Assembly: GCA_030737835.1 (NCBI GenBank)
Contig: CM060849.1
Coordinates: 3,038,001 to 3,102,000 of the forward strand
Direction of reading: 5' to 3'
Source of the DNA: Acorus gramineus
Lineage: Eukaryota; Streptophyta; Magnoliopsida; Acorales; Acoraceae
Length of the DNA: 64,000 nucleotides
How positions within the stretch are numbered: position 1 is the first letter of the stretch; every line of letters starts with the position of its first letter. The notes under the pieces are model-generated. The model ran no database searches and was not told the DNA's origin. It worked only from the letters and a program-made list of their open reading frames with translations. Below, piece after piece: positions 45,551 through 56,800 of the stretch. Made by a program: the position numbers and the translations under genes.

Positions 45551-47074
45551 GCGTCCCTTTTAGAACTGGGTCTCCAAGAAGCCCCCCAGAGGATTCGGCA
45601 TTGGTCGGTAGTATGGCCCACGCTCTTGTGGTAGTTGCAACGGAGAGCTTGGTCCCACTTTGATTCGTCGCTCCTCATGGGTACGGGCCATCGGAACCAC
45701 GGCTCCCTCTGGATTTTAGATAGGATCTGTGATGGAGGGACTTTGAAGAACATCCCCCGTCCTTCTCGTACCTCGTTTGTTGAGGCACCAAGCTTCTTGC
45801 CCTTCTCGCTTTGTTGGTCCTTCTTATGCAGCTCCTGTGAATGTTTTACTGCTGGTGACGGGGAGGCAACCGTTGGTGGAGACCGGGACACAGCCATCGC
45901 CTGCTTAAGGGTCCTCGATTCTTCTTCCACCTTGGCGTACTTTTCAGCACACCCCATTAAATCACGTAAGTCGTATGGGGTACTCTTGATAAAGCGACTC
46001 CTTGAGGCCGTTTCCAAACGGCAGGCTGTTCTGGAAAGCCATTATTGCATCGTCCTCATTGCAGTCTTCCACTTCAAATTTAAGGATGCTAAAGCGATCG
46101 ACAAACTGCCAAATCGTCTCTCCTGACAGCATCTGGATCTTCATGAGATTGCCGAGGTCCTTCTTCCTCCGCCGACTACAGATGAAGTGCTCGGCGAACA
46201 TAGTGCTGAGCTCCTGAAAGTTCTGATTGTCGCAGTGGGAAGGAGATGGAACCATGTCAAAGCGGCCTCTTCCAGGATGGAAGGGAAGAGGTGGCACATA
46301 AGCCCATCATAGAGCTCATACAGGCCATCGAATGTCGAAATGCCAAGATGTGATCATAGGTCCGTCGTGCCATTGTACATCTTGAATTTGGGTTGGACGA
46401 ACTTTCGAGGAAGTCGTTCCTTGAGAATCTCGGTGCAAAACAGGGAGGCGAATCCCCGTATTGCGTGCTCCACCATCTCGCGATTCAGAACGCGCCGTAC
46501 CTCGGAGCGCAAAGCGTAACGCGGCTGGGCGACCGCTTCCCCAGCTCGAGGGTGGGGTGGGGAATCACACTGACGCCCTTCCGAAACCTCACGTAAGATC
46601 GATCACCCCTGGTGTGTTTGCCTCCGAGAGGCCTCCCGTTCTCGCGGAGCGTTCTCCATGAGGTAAGCGCCCCCGCCTTTGTCCTTCGTGGGGCCGTCGA
46701 CCAGCTCGAGGGGTGCGCGAGCGCCAATGAGACCGCTGCCTCTGATTGGAGGAAGAGGTACTTCCTTCCGAACCTTCAGCGTTGATGGTAGGGGGGTTGG
46801 GCCTTACAAAAGGTGGCGGCCGGATTTCTTCTTGGACTGGCTGTTGTCGATCCACGTTTGTATAGAACTGTTTCATTGAGGCTTCAATCATCTGCTGCAT
46901 TGACTCTTGTAGATGAGTATATAGAGTTTCCTGCGTGGACTCCATTACCCGCCTAAGGCCCTGGACCTGACTAGCCAAGGTTTCCGGGGAGCCGTTGGAA
47001 GCATCGGATAGGAGAACGTCTTGTTCCTGTCGTCCTCCTACATTAGTGTCACTCGGACCTGACATTGCTGACAC
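45547..47074 (-). pseudogene. gag of R, frameshifted
   Basis: ATG 47074 (MSAMSGPSD) begins about 38 bp after the 5' LTR. The first block (to 46589) is hydrophilic with SRTPRAGRRPHEGQRRGR. Next, in a shifted frame, comes LPRKFVQPKFKMYNGTTDL (about 46430-46350), the entry to the Retrotrans_gag domain. Then come FQELSTMFAEHFICSRRRKK and LSGETIWQFVDRFSILKFEV (46240-46060). The third block (46017-45547) ends with CNYHKSVGHTTDQC, a zinc-knuckle-like element, after AEKYAKVEEE. Gag forms the particle that packages the RNA. At least three frame breaks or stops make this copy inactive. Confidence 0.8.
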
Positions 47075-47100
47075 TGGCTTTTTGTTTCAATGTCCCATAG

Positions 47101-47109
47101 ACGGCGCCA
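47101..47109 (-). promoter_or_regulatory. Primer-binding site of R (probably tRNA-Asp)
   Basis: On the minus strand TGGCGCCGT starts 3 nt after the LTR end. It is complementary to a tRNA 3' end GGCGCCA; plant tRNA-Asp fits the first nine bases, after which the match ends. Confidence 0.65.
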
Positions 47110-47320
47110 AACTAAGGAGGATATTTTCCCCCTTCAGTTAGATTTTTAAGTTTACTGAGAAAAAGAACTCAAGCAATATGAATTCTGGCAGCTATGCTTT
47201 GATTCTCTCAACGACTGAATAGGAAGTAACACAAACAGAGCTCAATGACTGGGCTTGACTCAGTGGGTAACTCTCTTGACCTTTCTTGACTGTGCCTGTA
47301 GAGTGCTGAGCGCACGACCT

Positions 47321-47330
47321 CTTTATAAGC
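47321..47330 (-). promoter_or_regulatory. TATA box of R 5' LTR
   Basis: Minus-strand GCTTATAAAGAGG, about 210 bp from the inner LTR edge, is conserved (TATAAAGAGG) in the other LTR near 39818-39826. Confidence 0.55.
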
Positions 47331-47590
47331 AGCCTACGTACCTTGGGGATCAAGTCACACGTACTTCCTTTAACGCCATTGTAACCGCCTTGCCACTAAG
47401 TGCTTAGTGGGCCTTTTTCCAGGGAAACGTCCCCGGTATTTATGTTTCACGTCAGTCCTTGACTACCCACGTTCTGTTGGTAATGGGCCTTAAATGCTAC
47501 TTCGGCAGTTACATGCATTAGTAGTCTTCTGACCGTTTCTTCTTCTTGCTTGGGGTCTCTTGATGTGCTCACCCGTACGCTTCACATCAT

Positions 47591-47770
47591 GCCTTTGAGG
47601 AGTAAGGTAGACCGACCAGACCTCATATCTGGTCGTGCCTTAGACTACTCGCCTTCGAGGAGTAAGGTCGACCGACCAGACCTCATGTCTGGTCGTGCCT
47701 TAGACTACTCGCCTTCGAGGAGTAAGGTTGACCGACTAGACCTCATGTCTGGTCGTGCCTTAGACTACTC
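47591..47770. repeat. Three 60 bp tandem units in R 5' LTR
   Basis: Same units as 40091-40270, each with GACCAGAC/GTCTGGTC arms. The copy number is three in both LTRs. Confidence 0.9.
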
Positions 47771-48153
47771 GCCTTCGGGTGCCCAACCACCCAACTAGAC
47801 ACTGGATCTAGTCATGTCAGCACATCTGGGAGAGTCATCATGACCAAGGATTGGAACTCGGATTTGCGGGTCCCACGGTAGGCCCACGTTCGTCCTGGTG
47901 TGACGCATTACCCCTTGAGGTGACACGTGTCGCGGTGAGGATTTTTACCTCCACAGATTTGAAACTACATATTTTTCTAAAACGTAACCATAATTCGATG
48001 AAATTTCTATGGGCATTACTAAATGGTACCTTGACCCATAATGTACAGTTAGATTTTCAATCAGAGTACTCCAACTCCCGCAGGTAGCTAAAAAGCCAAA
48101 ATTTTAGTGACTCCGATCAAAAAAAAAAAGCTCCAAATGACACAGGCATAACA

Positions 48154-48165
48154 TTCTCCCCCCCT
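48154..48165 (-). promoter_or_regulatory. Polypurine tract of T7
   Basis: Minus strand AAGGGGGGGAGAA directly precedes the LTR start TGTTATGCC. Before it comes an ATTTCGAGGACTAAACTT block, a familiar tail after the pol stop codon in plant chromoviruses. Confidence 0.85.
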
Positions 48166-48199
48166 TAGGAAGTTTAGTCCTCGAAATTTAAGGAAACCT

Positions 48200-48620
48200 A
48201 AATGGAAGACCGAACGTAGCCAGTATAACACATTGATATTTTGCTCCCAAGTGGTCTATGCACCAGACTGGCGCTACCGACACACTTTAATCAATGGAAT
48301 GGTCTTAGTGGGAGCCTCTTCTCACGTTGGTCCTTGACCTTGATCCACTGCTCAACGAACGATAGATCTAGCTCGAGGATGAGGTTGTCAAACAAAACGA
48401 CATGAGCAGGATCGTGGACATAACGCCTCAACTTCGAGACAAGGACGACGTCGTGGGCATGAGCCAACTGTGGGGAAAGGCTACATGACAAGCCACCTCC
48501 CCAATCCACTCAAGAACGAGAACCTGTCCGATGAAGGGCCGACTCAACTTGCCCCGAACATCGAAATAGAGGATTCCCTTAAACTGGGACACCTTCAGGA
48601 AAAATATGGTCGCCAAACCC
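48200..48620 (-). pseudogene. Integrase C-terminus and chromodomain-like tail of T7 pol
   Basis: Two overlapping frames together read FLKVSQFKGILYFDVRGKL, FIGQVLVLEWIGEVA, then LRRYVHDPAHVV. This matches the conserved pol ending of plant Ty3/gypsy chromoviruses (VFLKVSP.KG..RFG.KGKL, P.FIGPFEIL..VGEVAY, LRKYV.DPSHV). Further on, TTWEQNIN and FLKFRG in shifted frames resemble the chromodomain and last residues (ATWE..., PKFRGRNF). Integrase joins the DNA copy to the host and the chromodomain can guide it to chromatin. Multiple frameshifts and stops make it inactive; the catalytic core is missing. Confidence 0.8.
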
Positions 48621-49289
48621 GAAGGTAAGCTCCTAGCGACGATGACCTACGTAGCCCTTCTTTCGGTTCCGGGAGGTGCGGATGCACACACGAAACATCT
48701 TGGCCACTGCAAGGTCAAATAAACAATTTCTGGCCGCTCCAACTGGCGCTCAACAACCGTCCCAATACAAGGGAGATAAAAAAACTACACTCGTGCCTTT
48801 TATAGTTCCATCTAGATGCTCGAATGGCAGTCGCCTTGTAGGCAAACCCCACCAAATGGGTGGTGCCTCACCCAACTGCCCCAAGTCGAGCACGTAGGCA
48901 CTTAGCATGTCCTCCAACGTCTAAATCATCCTCTTTGCTTGGTCATCCATTGTCGGTGAAACGCTGTACTTAAATGGAGGCTGGCGCCAAAGCCTGCTGA
49001 AGGCTATGCCAGCACTCCGAAGTAACCCTCGTGTCTCAACCCAAAATAGCGCCGACCGAAGTGCCGTGAAGACGAACAATCGCGAAGATAAATACCCGCG
49101 CCAAGGCGTCTAGGGAGTCAGTCAGTCAGATAGGGAGGGAAGCGCGGACTTAGTCAGTCGGTCAATGATCACCTAGACGGTGTCACAACCCAAATGTCAC
49201 ATTAGTGAGCCCGCAACAATACATGATAACTCACTCCCACGTCCACTGAGGAATCTCGATGGACTGACGCTTTCCACGTGATGATGATT
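48621..49289 (-). other. T7 internal region without recognisable domains
   Basis: RNase H and the integrase core should be here. I see only scattered short frames; the distance between RT and the integrase tail is far too short, so a large deletion is likely. Confidence 0.5.
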
Positions 49290-49640
49290 CTCGAACTTTG
49301 CCTGAGGGCATGCCAACCAAGGGGCAACGAAGTTACTCATATCGCCTTTACATTGACAACCTCAACGAAGACTACCTCAGAGTAGTCCACGGAGACCCAA
49401 TAAAACTTATGAGATCCCTAAAGGCATCTGGCACATTCGTCAACCTTGACGGTAGTAATTAGAACTCGTAGTGCCTGAAACGGTCTCGAAAGGCCATCTA
49501 TGGAATGCCTGACTCTTGAACCTCCAATTAGTGGTACCCTGCGCGAAGATCGATCTAAAAACAGACACTCAATCCCATACCAGGTCAAACAGATCATAAA
49601 TTCGCGGCAAGGGGTACTTGATCTTCAACCCCCACAAGAT
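49290..49640 (-). pseudogene. Reverse transcriptase remnant of T7
   Basis: Reading leftward in shifting frames: KIKYPLPRIYDLFD (49625-49584), then GYHQLEV-like sequence, then MAFRDRFRHYEF (from 49497) followed by LTNVPDAFRDLI. These correspond to KYPLPRIDDLFDQL, DLRSGYHQL, KTAFRTRYGHYEF and LTNAPA.F..LM of plant gypsy reverse transcriptases. The YVDD-box region that should follow is not recognisable. Stops (for example before MAF) and frameshifts show long inactivity. Confidence 0.8.
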
Positions 49641-50134
49641 CAAAACAACTCATCGAACGATTAAGTCCAAATTATGCTGCTCGAGCATGGCTGGCGCTCA
49701 TGATGACACTTACACGCTGGGTAAGTCGCTCAACCACACTTAATCCGCAAGACAGACAACAGGAGGTCATCGAACCCCGACAACGCCTACGCGACATCAT
49801 CTACCCGATATGGCGGTTGAGTCCCATCACGAATACTAGCATCGCGTCTTCTCATTTGCGACCAATGTGGGGGCAAAACACGACAATATCGAGAACTGTG
49901 CTTCACATGCTGCCGCCAACTGGTCGCCCAACTACAACCATTAGAACTCCTGCATCCTGCACTCAATGGGCAGATTCATCCATCCCGGGGAGTCCACACT
50001 CTCGACATCATCTGGTAGCACTTTCCCGACGTGGCCTCTACCTGGTAGCCTCCCATGCCCACTATCTCTGCCATATGGGCTCACCAACAAGCATCCTGGA
50101 TAGTATCTAGGAGCACCTCACAGGGCTCTGGCCT

Positions 50135-50755
50135 CTACCGGGCGGCTACAACGCACGATGATATATCGAAGTGACTCCAGCTGTGGCTATGGAACTCAGT
50201 CCATAAGAAATTGCCCACCAAGCTGCAAAAGGACGCACCCAATCCCGATCGTACGCAACACCACTTGCTACAGCACCTTCCAAGCGAGAGGGAAAGGCGA
50301 TCATCAAACAGATATTTCAAAGATATTCCCTGACTGGGGGAAAAGAACCTCTTGGGAGGGCACCATGAGGTCCCGTTATAGGATATCCCGACAACTAAAC
50401 AAGGAACGCGGAGCACCCTAGCCCAGATCTCAACGATGACCCCCCAAGGCCCCTTAAAAAGACATCGCCCATTAATGATAAAAATGCCACATCCTCCAAA
50501 CTGGAAGCCAGTGCCGTACGCGAACTTCATGGTTACCTGCAACACCGATGCACGGACGAAGCTCCATTTATCGATATGCGATCCACGCCTTAGAAATTGC
50601 AACCAATTCATCACTACCATATTATTGGGATGGAATCTTCTGCCCAAGCCTTAATCCCACAACAAGGGACCCAACAACTGACCCTATTAAGTCGACCCAG
50701 TCGAACTCTTAAGGGGGGTCCAGGGGTGGCCACGTCCACGGATGCGAGGAGGCAT
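50135..50755 (-). pseudogene. gag start of T7, decayed
   Basis: Minus-strand ATG at 50755 gives MPPRIRGRGHPWTPP and then a stop; MPPR-G-RG is a common start of chromovirus gag. A 170-codon frame further on (50647-50135) shows no clear gag motif and may be fortuitous. The zinc knuckle and protease are not recognisable between here and the RT remnant. Confidence 0.5.
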
Positions 50756-50845
50756 GTCAGCAACCTAAGATAAATTTAACCAGAGTACTCGGATAACAAT
50801 CCTACAACTCATCTATACGACTAGACTTAGTCGCTGACAGGACCA

Positions 50846-50858
50846 GGCTCTGATACCA
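50846..50858 (-). promoter_or_regulatory. Primer-binding site of T7 (initiator tRNA-Met)
   Basis: Minus-strand TGGTATCAGAGCC lies 5 nt from the 5' LTR end. TGGTATCAGAGC is the classical plant tRNA-iMet primer site. Confidence 0.9.
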
Positions 50859-50863
50859 AGTTT

Positions 50864-53800
50864 TGTCATGCCACAGGGCGGCCGTCCCCGAGACGTGGCA
50901 ATATATAAAGTATCAGCTATCAATTTCTAGAGGTCAACAATGACTCCAATAAATAACACACAAAGCTGGCAAAACAATGATAACTGATAGTTCAACTAAA
51001 ATGTAGAAGCACAAAAATATCAATAAGTCTGTAAACAAAAAACATTATTACAGACCCAAATACACAATCACTGTCCTGTGAGAGCCAAGTCTGGTCCAAA
51101 TAAAGTACAACCAGTACAACACGCACGATTTCAAATACATAAATGACACTAGGACTGCTGACATCCTTGCACTCACCAACCACCGGACAGGACACTCAAC
51201 ACACTCGAACCTCGCCACAGGGAAGCTACAACCCCACGCCCAACACTTCCCTGAAAAAGAAACAGTATGCGAGGGGTGAGCTAGAAGCTCAGTGAGTGGC
51301 TGGAAACCAAACACAATTACAACAATTCAATACTAAAGCAATTTCCTTTCAAGGAAAAACATGGGTAGAAACCCAAAAGATAACAAGGTCACGCGGCGGC
51401 GCGACCAACCTCACCCTCACCCTCACTCCCGGAGGGAGACTCTTGGGACTCTTGAGGAGAGACCATACTGTTTGTCGAAGAGACGGGGAATTATTGGTCC
51501 ACACAACACTACTGGATTATCTACATCGAGATAACTGCCCTACGATGTCTTTTAACATCGATACATAACTGGACCCAACAACTATGGGAACGGCCGAACA
51601 ACGAAATGGGTCACGCGGCGACGTGACTTCAACTCATCCCCCGCCCCCTCCCCAAAGGGAAACTTCTGGGACACCCGGAGAGAAACGAAGGTTAACCATA
51701 ACTGTCACGCCCCAGGGCGGCCGTCCTTGAGACGTGGCAATAATGAAATATCAGCTATCAATACCTAAGGTCAACAAAGACTCCAACAACAACACACAAG
51801 GTAGCAAAGCAAAGATAATGATAACTGACTGAAAAGCGGAAGCATAAGATATCAACAATGCCTGTAAACCAAAAACATTATTACAGACTCGAATACACAA
51901 TCACTGTCTTGTGAGAGCCATACCTAGTCCAAATAAAATACAACCTGTGCCACATGCACGATTTACAATACATAAAATGACTCTAGCACTGCTGACAGCC
52001 TCGCACTAGCCACCCGTCGGAAGAACGCTCCACGCCCATAAGGCCACGCCACAGGGAAGCTCCAGCTCCACGCCCAACACTGCCCCTGAAAAGAAACAGT
52101 ATGCGAGGGGTGAGCTACAAGCTCAGTGAGTGGCTGAAAACCAATCACCATTTCAACAGTTCAATACTAAAGCAATTTCCTTTCAAGGAAAACATGGGTA
52201 GAAACCCAATGGATAACAAGGTCACGCGGCGGCGCGACCAACCTCACCCTCACCCTCACTCCTGGAGGAAGACTCTTGGGACTTTTGGGGAGAGACCATA
52301 CCGTTGGTCGAAGAGACCCGGGATTACTGGTCCACACAATACTACTAGATCACCAACCTCACCCTCACCTTCACTCCCGGAGGGAGACTCTTGGGACTTT
52401 TGGGGAGAGAGCATACCGTTGGTCGAAGAGACCCGGAATTACTGGTCTACGCAACCCTACTGGATCATCTACATCGAGATAACTGCCCAACGATGTCTTT
52501 GAACATCGATACGAGACCGGACCCAACAACTATGGGAACGGACGAACAACGAATGGGTCACGCGGCGACGTGTCTTCACCTCATCCTCACCCTCACCCTT
52601 TAGAGGTGACATAGAACTTTTGGAAAGATTAGACTCCTCTACACCCTTGGTCCACCGGTAGCCCTTTCCCCGGGTAGCCTCTACCTGGTATACTCCCACG
52701 ATCAGTACGCTTCCGAACGCATCGGTGGTACCTACGGATGGGAGCCCTCTGTCAGGACAGCTTTTCCAACGCCGGGAAGTTCCTACATCGGATCCAACGA
52801 AGGGGAGAACGATTTCACGCTCGCAATATCATTCGTTAGCCCTCTCCCGGGTAGCCTCTACCTGGTAAACTCCCACGATCAGTACTTCCAAACGCATCGG
52901 TGGTACCTACGGATGGGAGCCCTCTGTCAGGACAGCTACAACCCGGGCTGCTTCAACACGGACGACATTGGGAGGAAACACTCCATGTTCGCAAAGCAAA
53001 CCCAAATGGAAAACACAACTACTCTCGATAATCACATATCGATGATATCGAACACTATTGTACTCCCACACGGTTGCGTCACTCAGTCACAAGGGGGTTG
53101 CCTCTGCTCTCACGCAGAAATAATCCAAAGGCACATAACCCAATAGGCGGTTCATATACACGCCTAGCACGGGTAGGCCTAGCTTAATGCCACAACTACC
53201 GGCTTAACAAAACCGATAAGATAATGATTCTCCTGAATTCCAAACAAGTGCATCGCTTGGATGCACGGGGGCGATTACATCGCTAGCGCTCTAACTAATA
53301 AGGTACAACCCGACAACGGGTCATACCCACGCCTATTTCAGATAGGCCTAATCAGTTTTAATATGCGCATATATATCCAGGAGAATTATATCTTAGTTAT
53401 GTACATGAACTACATGCACGATAACCTATCAAATAATTATAGGGATACTCCCTAACATGGATTTACATCATAATAAATCATACAACATGCATACATGGCC
53501 TAACTTAAGCATGCGTTGGATATTGCCAACTTAAAAGGGAAGGGTCAAGCGCGATCTTGCGCACTAACAGGTGAATGCTAATATTCCAAACGAACCCGAG
53601 TCGAGTAGGAAATCGCCTCTACTTACTCAGTTCGTGCAGAGGGAGAGGGCGAGGGAGATCATCATCTCATGAAGTTGGTCATAGCTTTGCCCCATTAGCA
53701 TGGGCGCAACAACTACACCACGCCCTCGAGTCTTATCGCAAGGGAATATTAGGCAGGTGCCCGTTATTAACCCAGACTTAATCATGCTGGATATTCCAAT

Positions 53801-56800
53801 TAATATGGTGGGAGTAGTATTACAATACTACCTAAGGCATGCCATATTCTATACATCCATACACATTACAGAAATACATGCCCATACTAGAGGGGTGCAT
53901 GCAACACAATCATTCATACATTGATACAATACATGCAATATAAGCCTAGCATGCAAGATATCTAACATATTATAGTTGCATGGCCATACTACTTATCTAC
54001 ATAAGTAGTATAGCTAGGATGCCCCATCGATGCGTGACGCGCGACTACGCGCGTCGAGCGCATCTCGAGGGGGGGGATTGGATCAAACCACTCACCGCAA
54101 CCTGGGACCTCGCGCATCCCATCCGACGAGATCTGCAAGGTAAGGGCATCAAATTTGGTGAGTAACATCACATTATAACACTTAGAAATTACTAGAAATG
54201 CCAAAGACTTAGACATGCACGCATACGGGCTCGCACGCATGTGAGCACGCGCGTACGCACGCATGCCCGAGTGCCCCAGCACCTACCCGAACCCCTGGGC
54301 AGCCCCGCGCATGCCCCAGCACGCGCACGCACGCGCACTGGCACCCTGCCGCATGCCCAGGATCCCCCAGACGCGCTGCCCTGCGCGCGCATGCTCACGA
54401 GCGCCCTCATGCACTCGCGCGCACTACCCGCGCGCACTGCCAGCGTCCGCGCGAACCTGCGCGCTCGCTCCACCCGCACCCGCGTGCCCGAGCGCACGTG
54501 CCCACCTGCGCCTGCCAGCGCCCCTCTGATGCTCGCGCAAGCGCGCGGACTGACCTGTGCGCGCGCCCAGCACCCTTTTAACCCCCTTTAACCCCTCCCA
54601 TACACCTCTCACTCACCCTAAACCAACTACCTAGCATGCATGACTTCCCAACAACCCCTAAGCCATGAAAAACCAAGAAAAGAAGGGGAAGAGCTCACCT
54701 AGGGAGGGGAATGAAAGGGGGTGATTCGGGGGCTCTCGATGCACTCGCGAGCACCTCAACCACCACCACCACTACCACCACCTCCACAGCCCTCCTCAGC
54801 CTTCTTTGGCTGCAAAACAGGGGGGGAAGACATGAGAGGGAGCTTGAGAGAGGAGAAACCACAACAACAACAACACATACACAAACCTTGCTCTTCCTCT
54901 TTCACCTTCTCCTTCTTTTGCTTCTTCCTCCTCCTTCTCCACACACACAAAGAGGGAAAAAGAGACCAAGAGAGGGAGAGAAAGAGAGATCCACGAGTTG
55001 GGAGAGAGGGGGAGAGAGAGAGAGGGCAAAAAGGTCATTTTCATGCCCAAATAGTGTTTAGGGGTGACCATAAGAGGGGTGAGGTTAGGGTTAGGCTCAC
55101 CCACTCACTTATCAAATAACCAATGGTTTCTTCATCCCTAAGTAAGGTGGGGGTAAGGTTACCAAAGGTCACCACATCCCCAAAATATCTCACACTATTC
55201 GACCAACCAGGAACTCTCAAAACCTAGATACGGTTCGAAACTGCATATTTTTTCAAAACGTTATCGAAATTCGATGAAACAGTACCAGGACCCATAATAT
55301 GCAGTTAGATTTCCAATCAGAGTACTCCAACTCCCGCAGGTAGCTAAAAGCCAAAATTTTAGCGACTCCAATCGAAAAAAGAAAAAGGCCCTGAATGACC
55401 CAGATGTGACCAAGGCTTAACCGAATTGGCTACAAATGACACGAGCATAACAATAACACCTAGTGTTACTAGATAACCTAACCAATCAGTCCCTCTGCTA
55501 CGAGGCAGAGCTATACTACGATACCTCAAGCATTAGGAGTACCATACCTAGAGTATACTCGATGGGTATAAGGGTCACGTGACGACGTGACTCAACTCAT
55601 CTTCACCCTAGCCCCCGGAGGGTGACCCTAGGGACTTTTGGGATAATTCTTATGCTCTACACCCTTCGTCATTTGGTAGCCCTCTCCCAGGTAGCCTCTA
55701 CCTGGTAAACTCCCATGATCAGTACATCTGCCGAACGCATCGGTAGTACCTACAGGTGGGAGCCCTCTGTCAGGACATCTCCAACGCCAGGCAGCTTCAA
55801 CACGGATCCAACAAAGGGGTGAACAACGCCACACTCGCAATATCGTTTGGTAGCCCTCTCCCGCTTAGCCTCTACCTGTCGGCCTTCCACGATCGGTTCA
55901 TCAGCCAGATGTGTACCGTGATACACATCGGTAGCACCTACAAGTGGTGGCACCAAACAGGACAGCTTCGATGCCGGGTAGTTTCGACACATGACAATGT
56001 CGGGAGGAAGCACCCCACGTTCGCAAAGAGAACCCTATGGGAAAGTCAACTACTCTCGATAATCATATATCGACGATAATGAATACTCTTGTACTCCCAC
56101 ACGAGTGCGTCGCTCGGACGCGAGGGGTTACCTCTGCTCTCACGCAGAAATAAGCCCAAGGCACCTAACCCAACAGGCAGTTCATACACTAGCCTAGCAC
56201 GGGTAGGCCTAACTTAATGCCATAGCCACCGGTTTAACAAAACCGATACAACAATGAATCCTCCTGAATTCCATTCAAGTGCATCATTCGGATGCGGGGT
56301 GGCGATTATATCTCTCACACTCCAACTAATGAGGTACAACCCGGCAGCGGGTCGTATCCACACCTATTTCAAATAGGCCTAATTAGTTTTAACATGCGCG
56401 ATAACATATGATTAATTATAGGGTACTCCCTAACACGAATATACATCATAGACAATAAATCATGCAACATACATACAAGGCATGGCCTAACTACACATGC
56501 ATATGAGGCACATTAATCATATAAGCACACAAGGTATAACTTAAGCATGCGTTGGATATCACCAACATAAAAGGGAAGGGTTAAGCACGATCTCGCGCAA
56601 CAACCGGTGCATGCCGATAATCCCAAGCAGACCTGAGTCAAGTAGGAACCATATCTACTTACTCAGTTTACACAAAGAGGGACGGTGAGAGAGAAGGAAT
56701 GTCTCATCCTCTTCAGAAGCTGGTCATAGCTTTGTCCCAACAAAATGGGTGCAATAGCCATACCACGTCCTCCAGTCTTATGACTAGGGAATATTAAGTA

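Larger units (their letters stand above)
39611..47955 (-). mobile_element. R: Tat-lineage-like LTR element with gag-protease and two antisense genes, no visible pol
   Basis: The LTRs are 39611-40455 (845 bp) and 47113-47955 (843 bp), with ends TGAGGAGG and CCTCCACA that mirror each other. Target duplications are GATTC (39606-39610) and GATTT (47956-47960); the empty site in the other T7 LTR (near 58240) reads GATTT. On the minus strand the order is 5' LTR (right), PBS TGGCGCC, gag, protease; then the opposite strand carries aORF-E and aORF-D up to the polypurine tract beside the 3' LTR. No reverse transcriptase, RNase H or integrase is recognisable, and only about 340 bp separates protease from aORF-E. 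It must therefore have moved with help from a relative. Confidence 0.88.
47113..47955 (-). mobile_element. 5' LTR of R
   Basis: 843 bp. A TATA box GCTTATAAAG is at 47321-47330 on the minus strand. It carries the same three 60 bp hairpin units (47591-47770) as the other LTR. The inner edge is TAAGGAGG, where the outer LTR has TGAGGAGG. Confidence 0.9.
35960..48153 (-). mobile_element. 3' LTR of T7, interrupted by element R
   Basis: It runs from TGTCATGCCCC to GGCATAACA. Removing R plus one 5 bp duplication leaves 3844 bp. Compared with the right LTR it differs by a few percent by eye (5 differences in 120 bp near 38510-38630 against 57170-57290). It keeps the uninterrupted T8 target site (GGTTAACCATAACACC at about 36784). 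It has the AT-type cassette (38580-39060) and a CT-rich leader (39100-39400, read in reverse). Confidence 0.88.

Noticed and set aside
49700-50110. 136-codon plus-strand frame in T7
   Set aside because: T7 gag and RT remnants read on the minus strand around it; this frame shows no domain.
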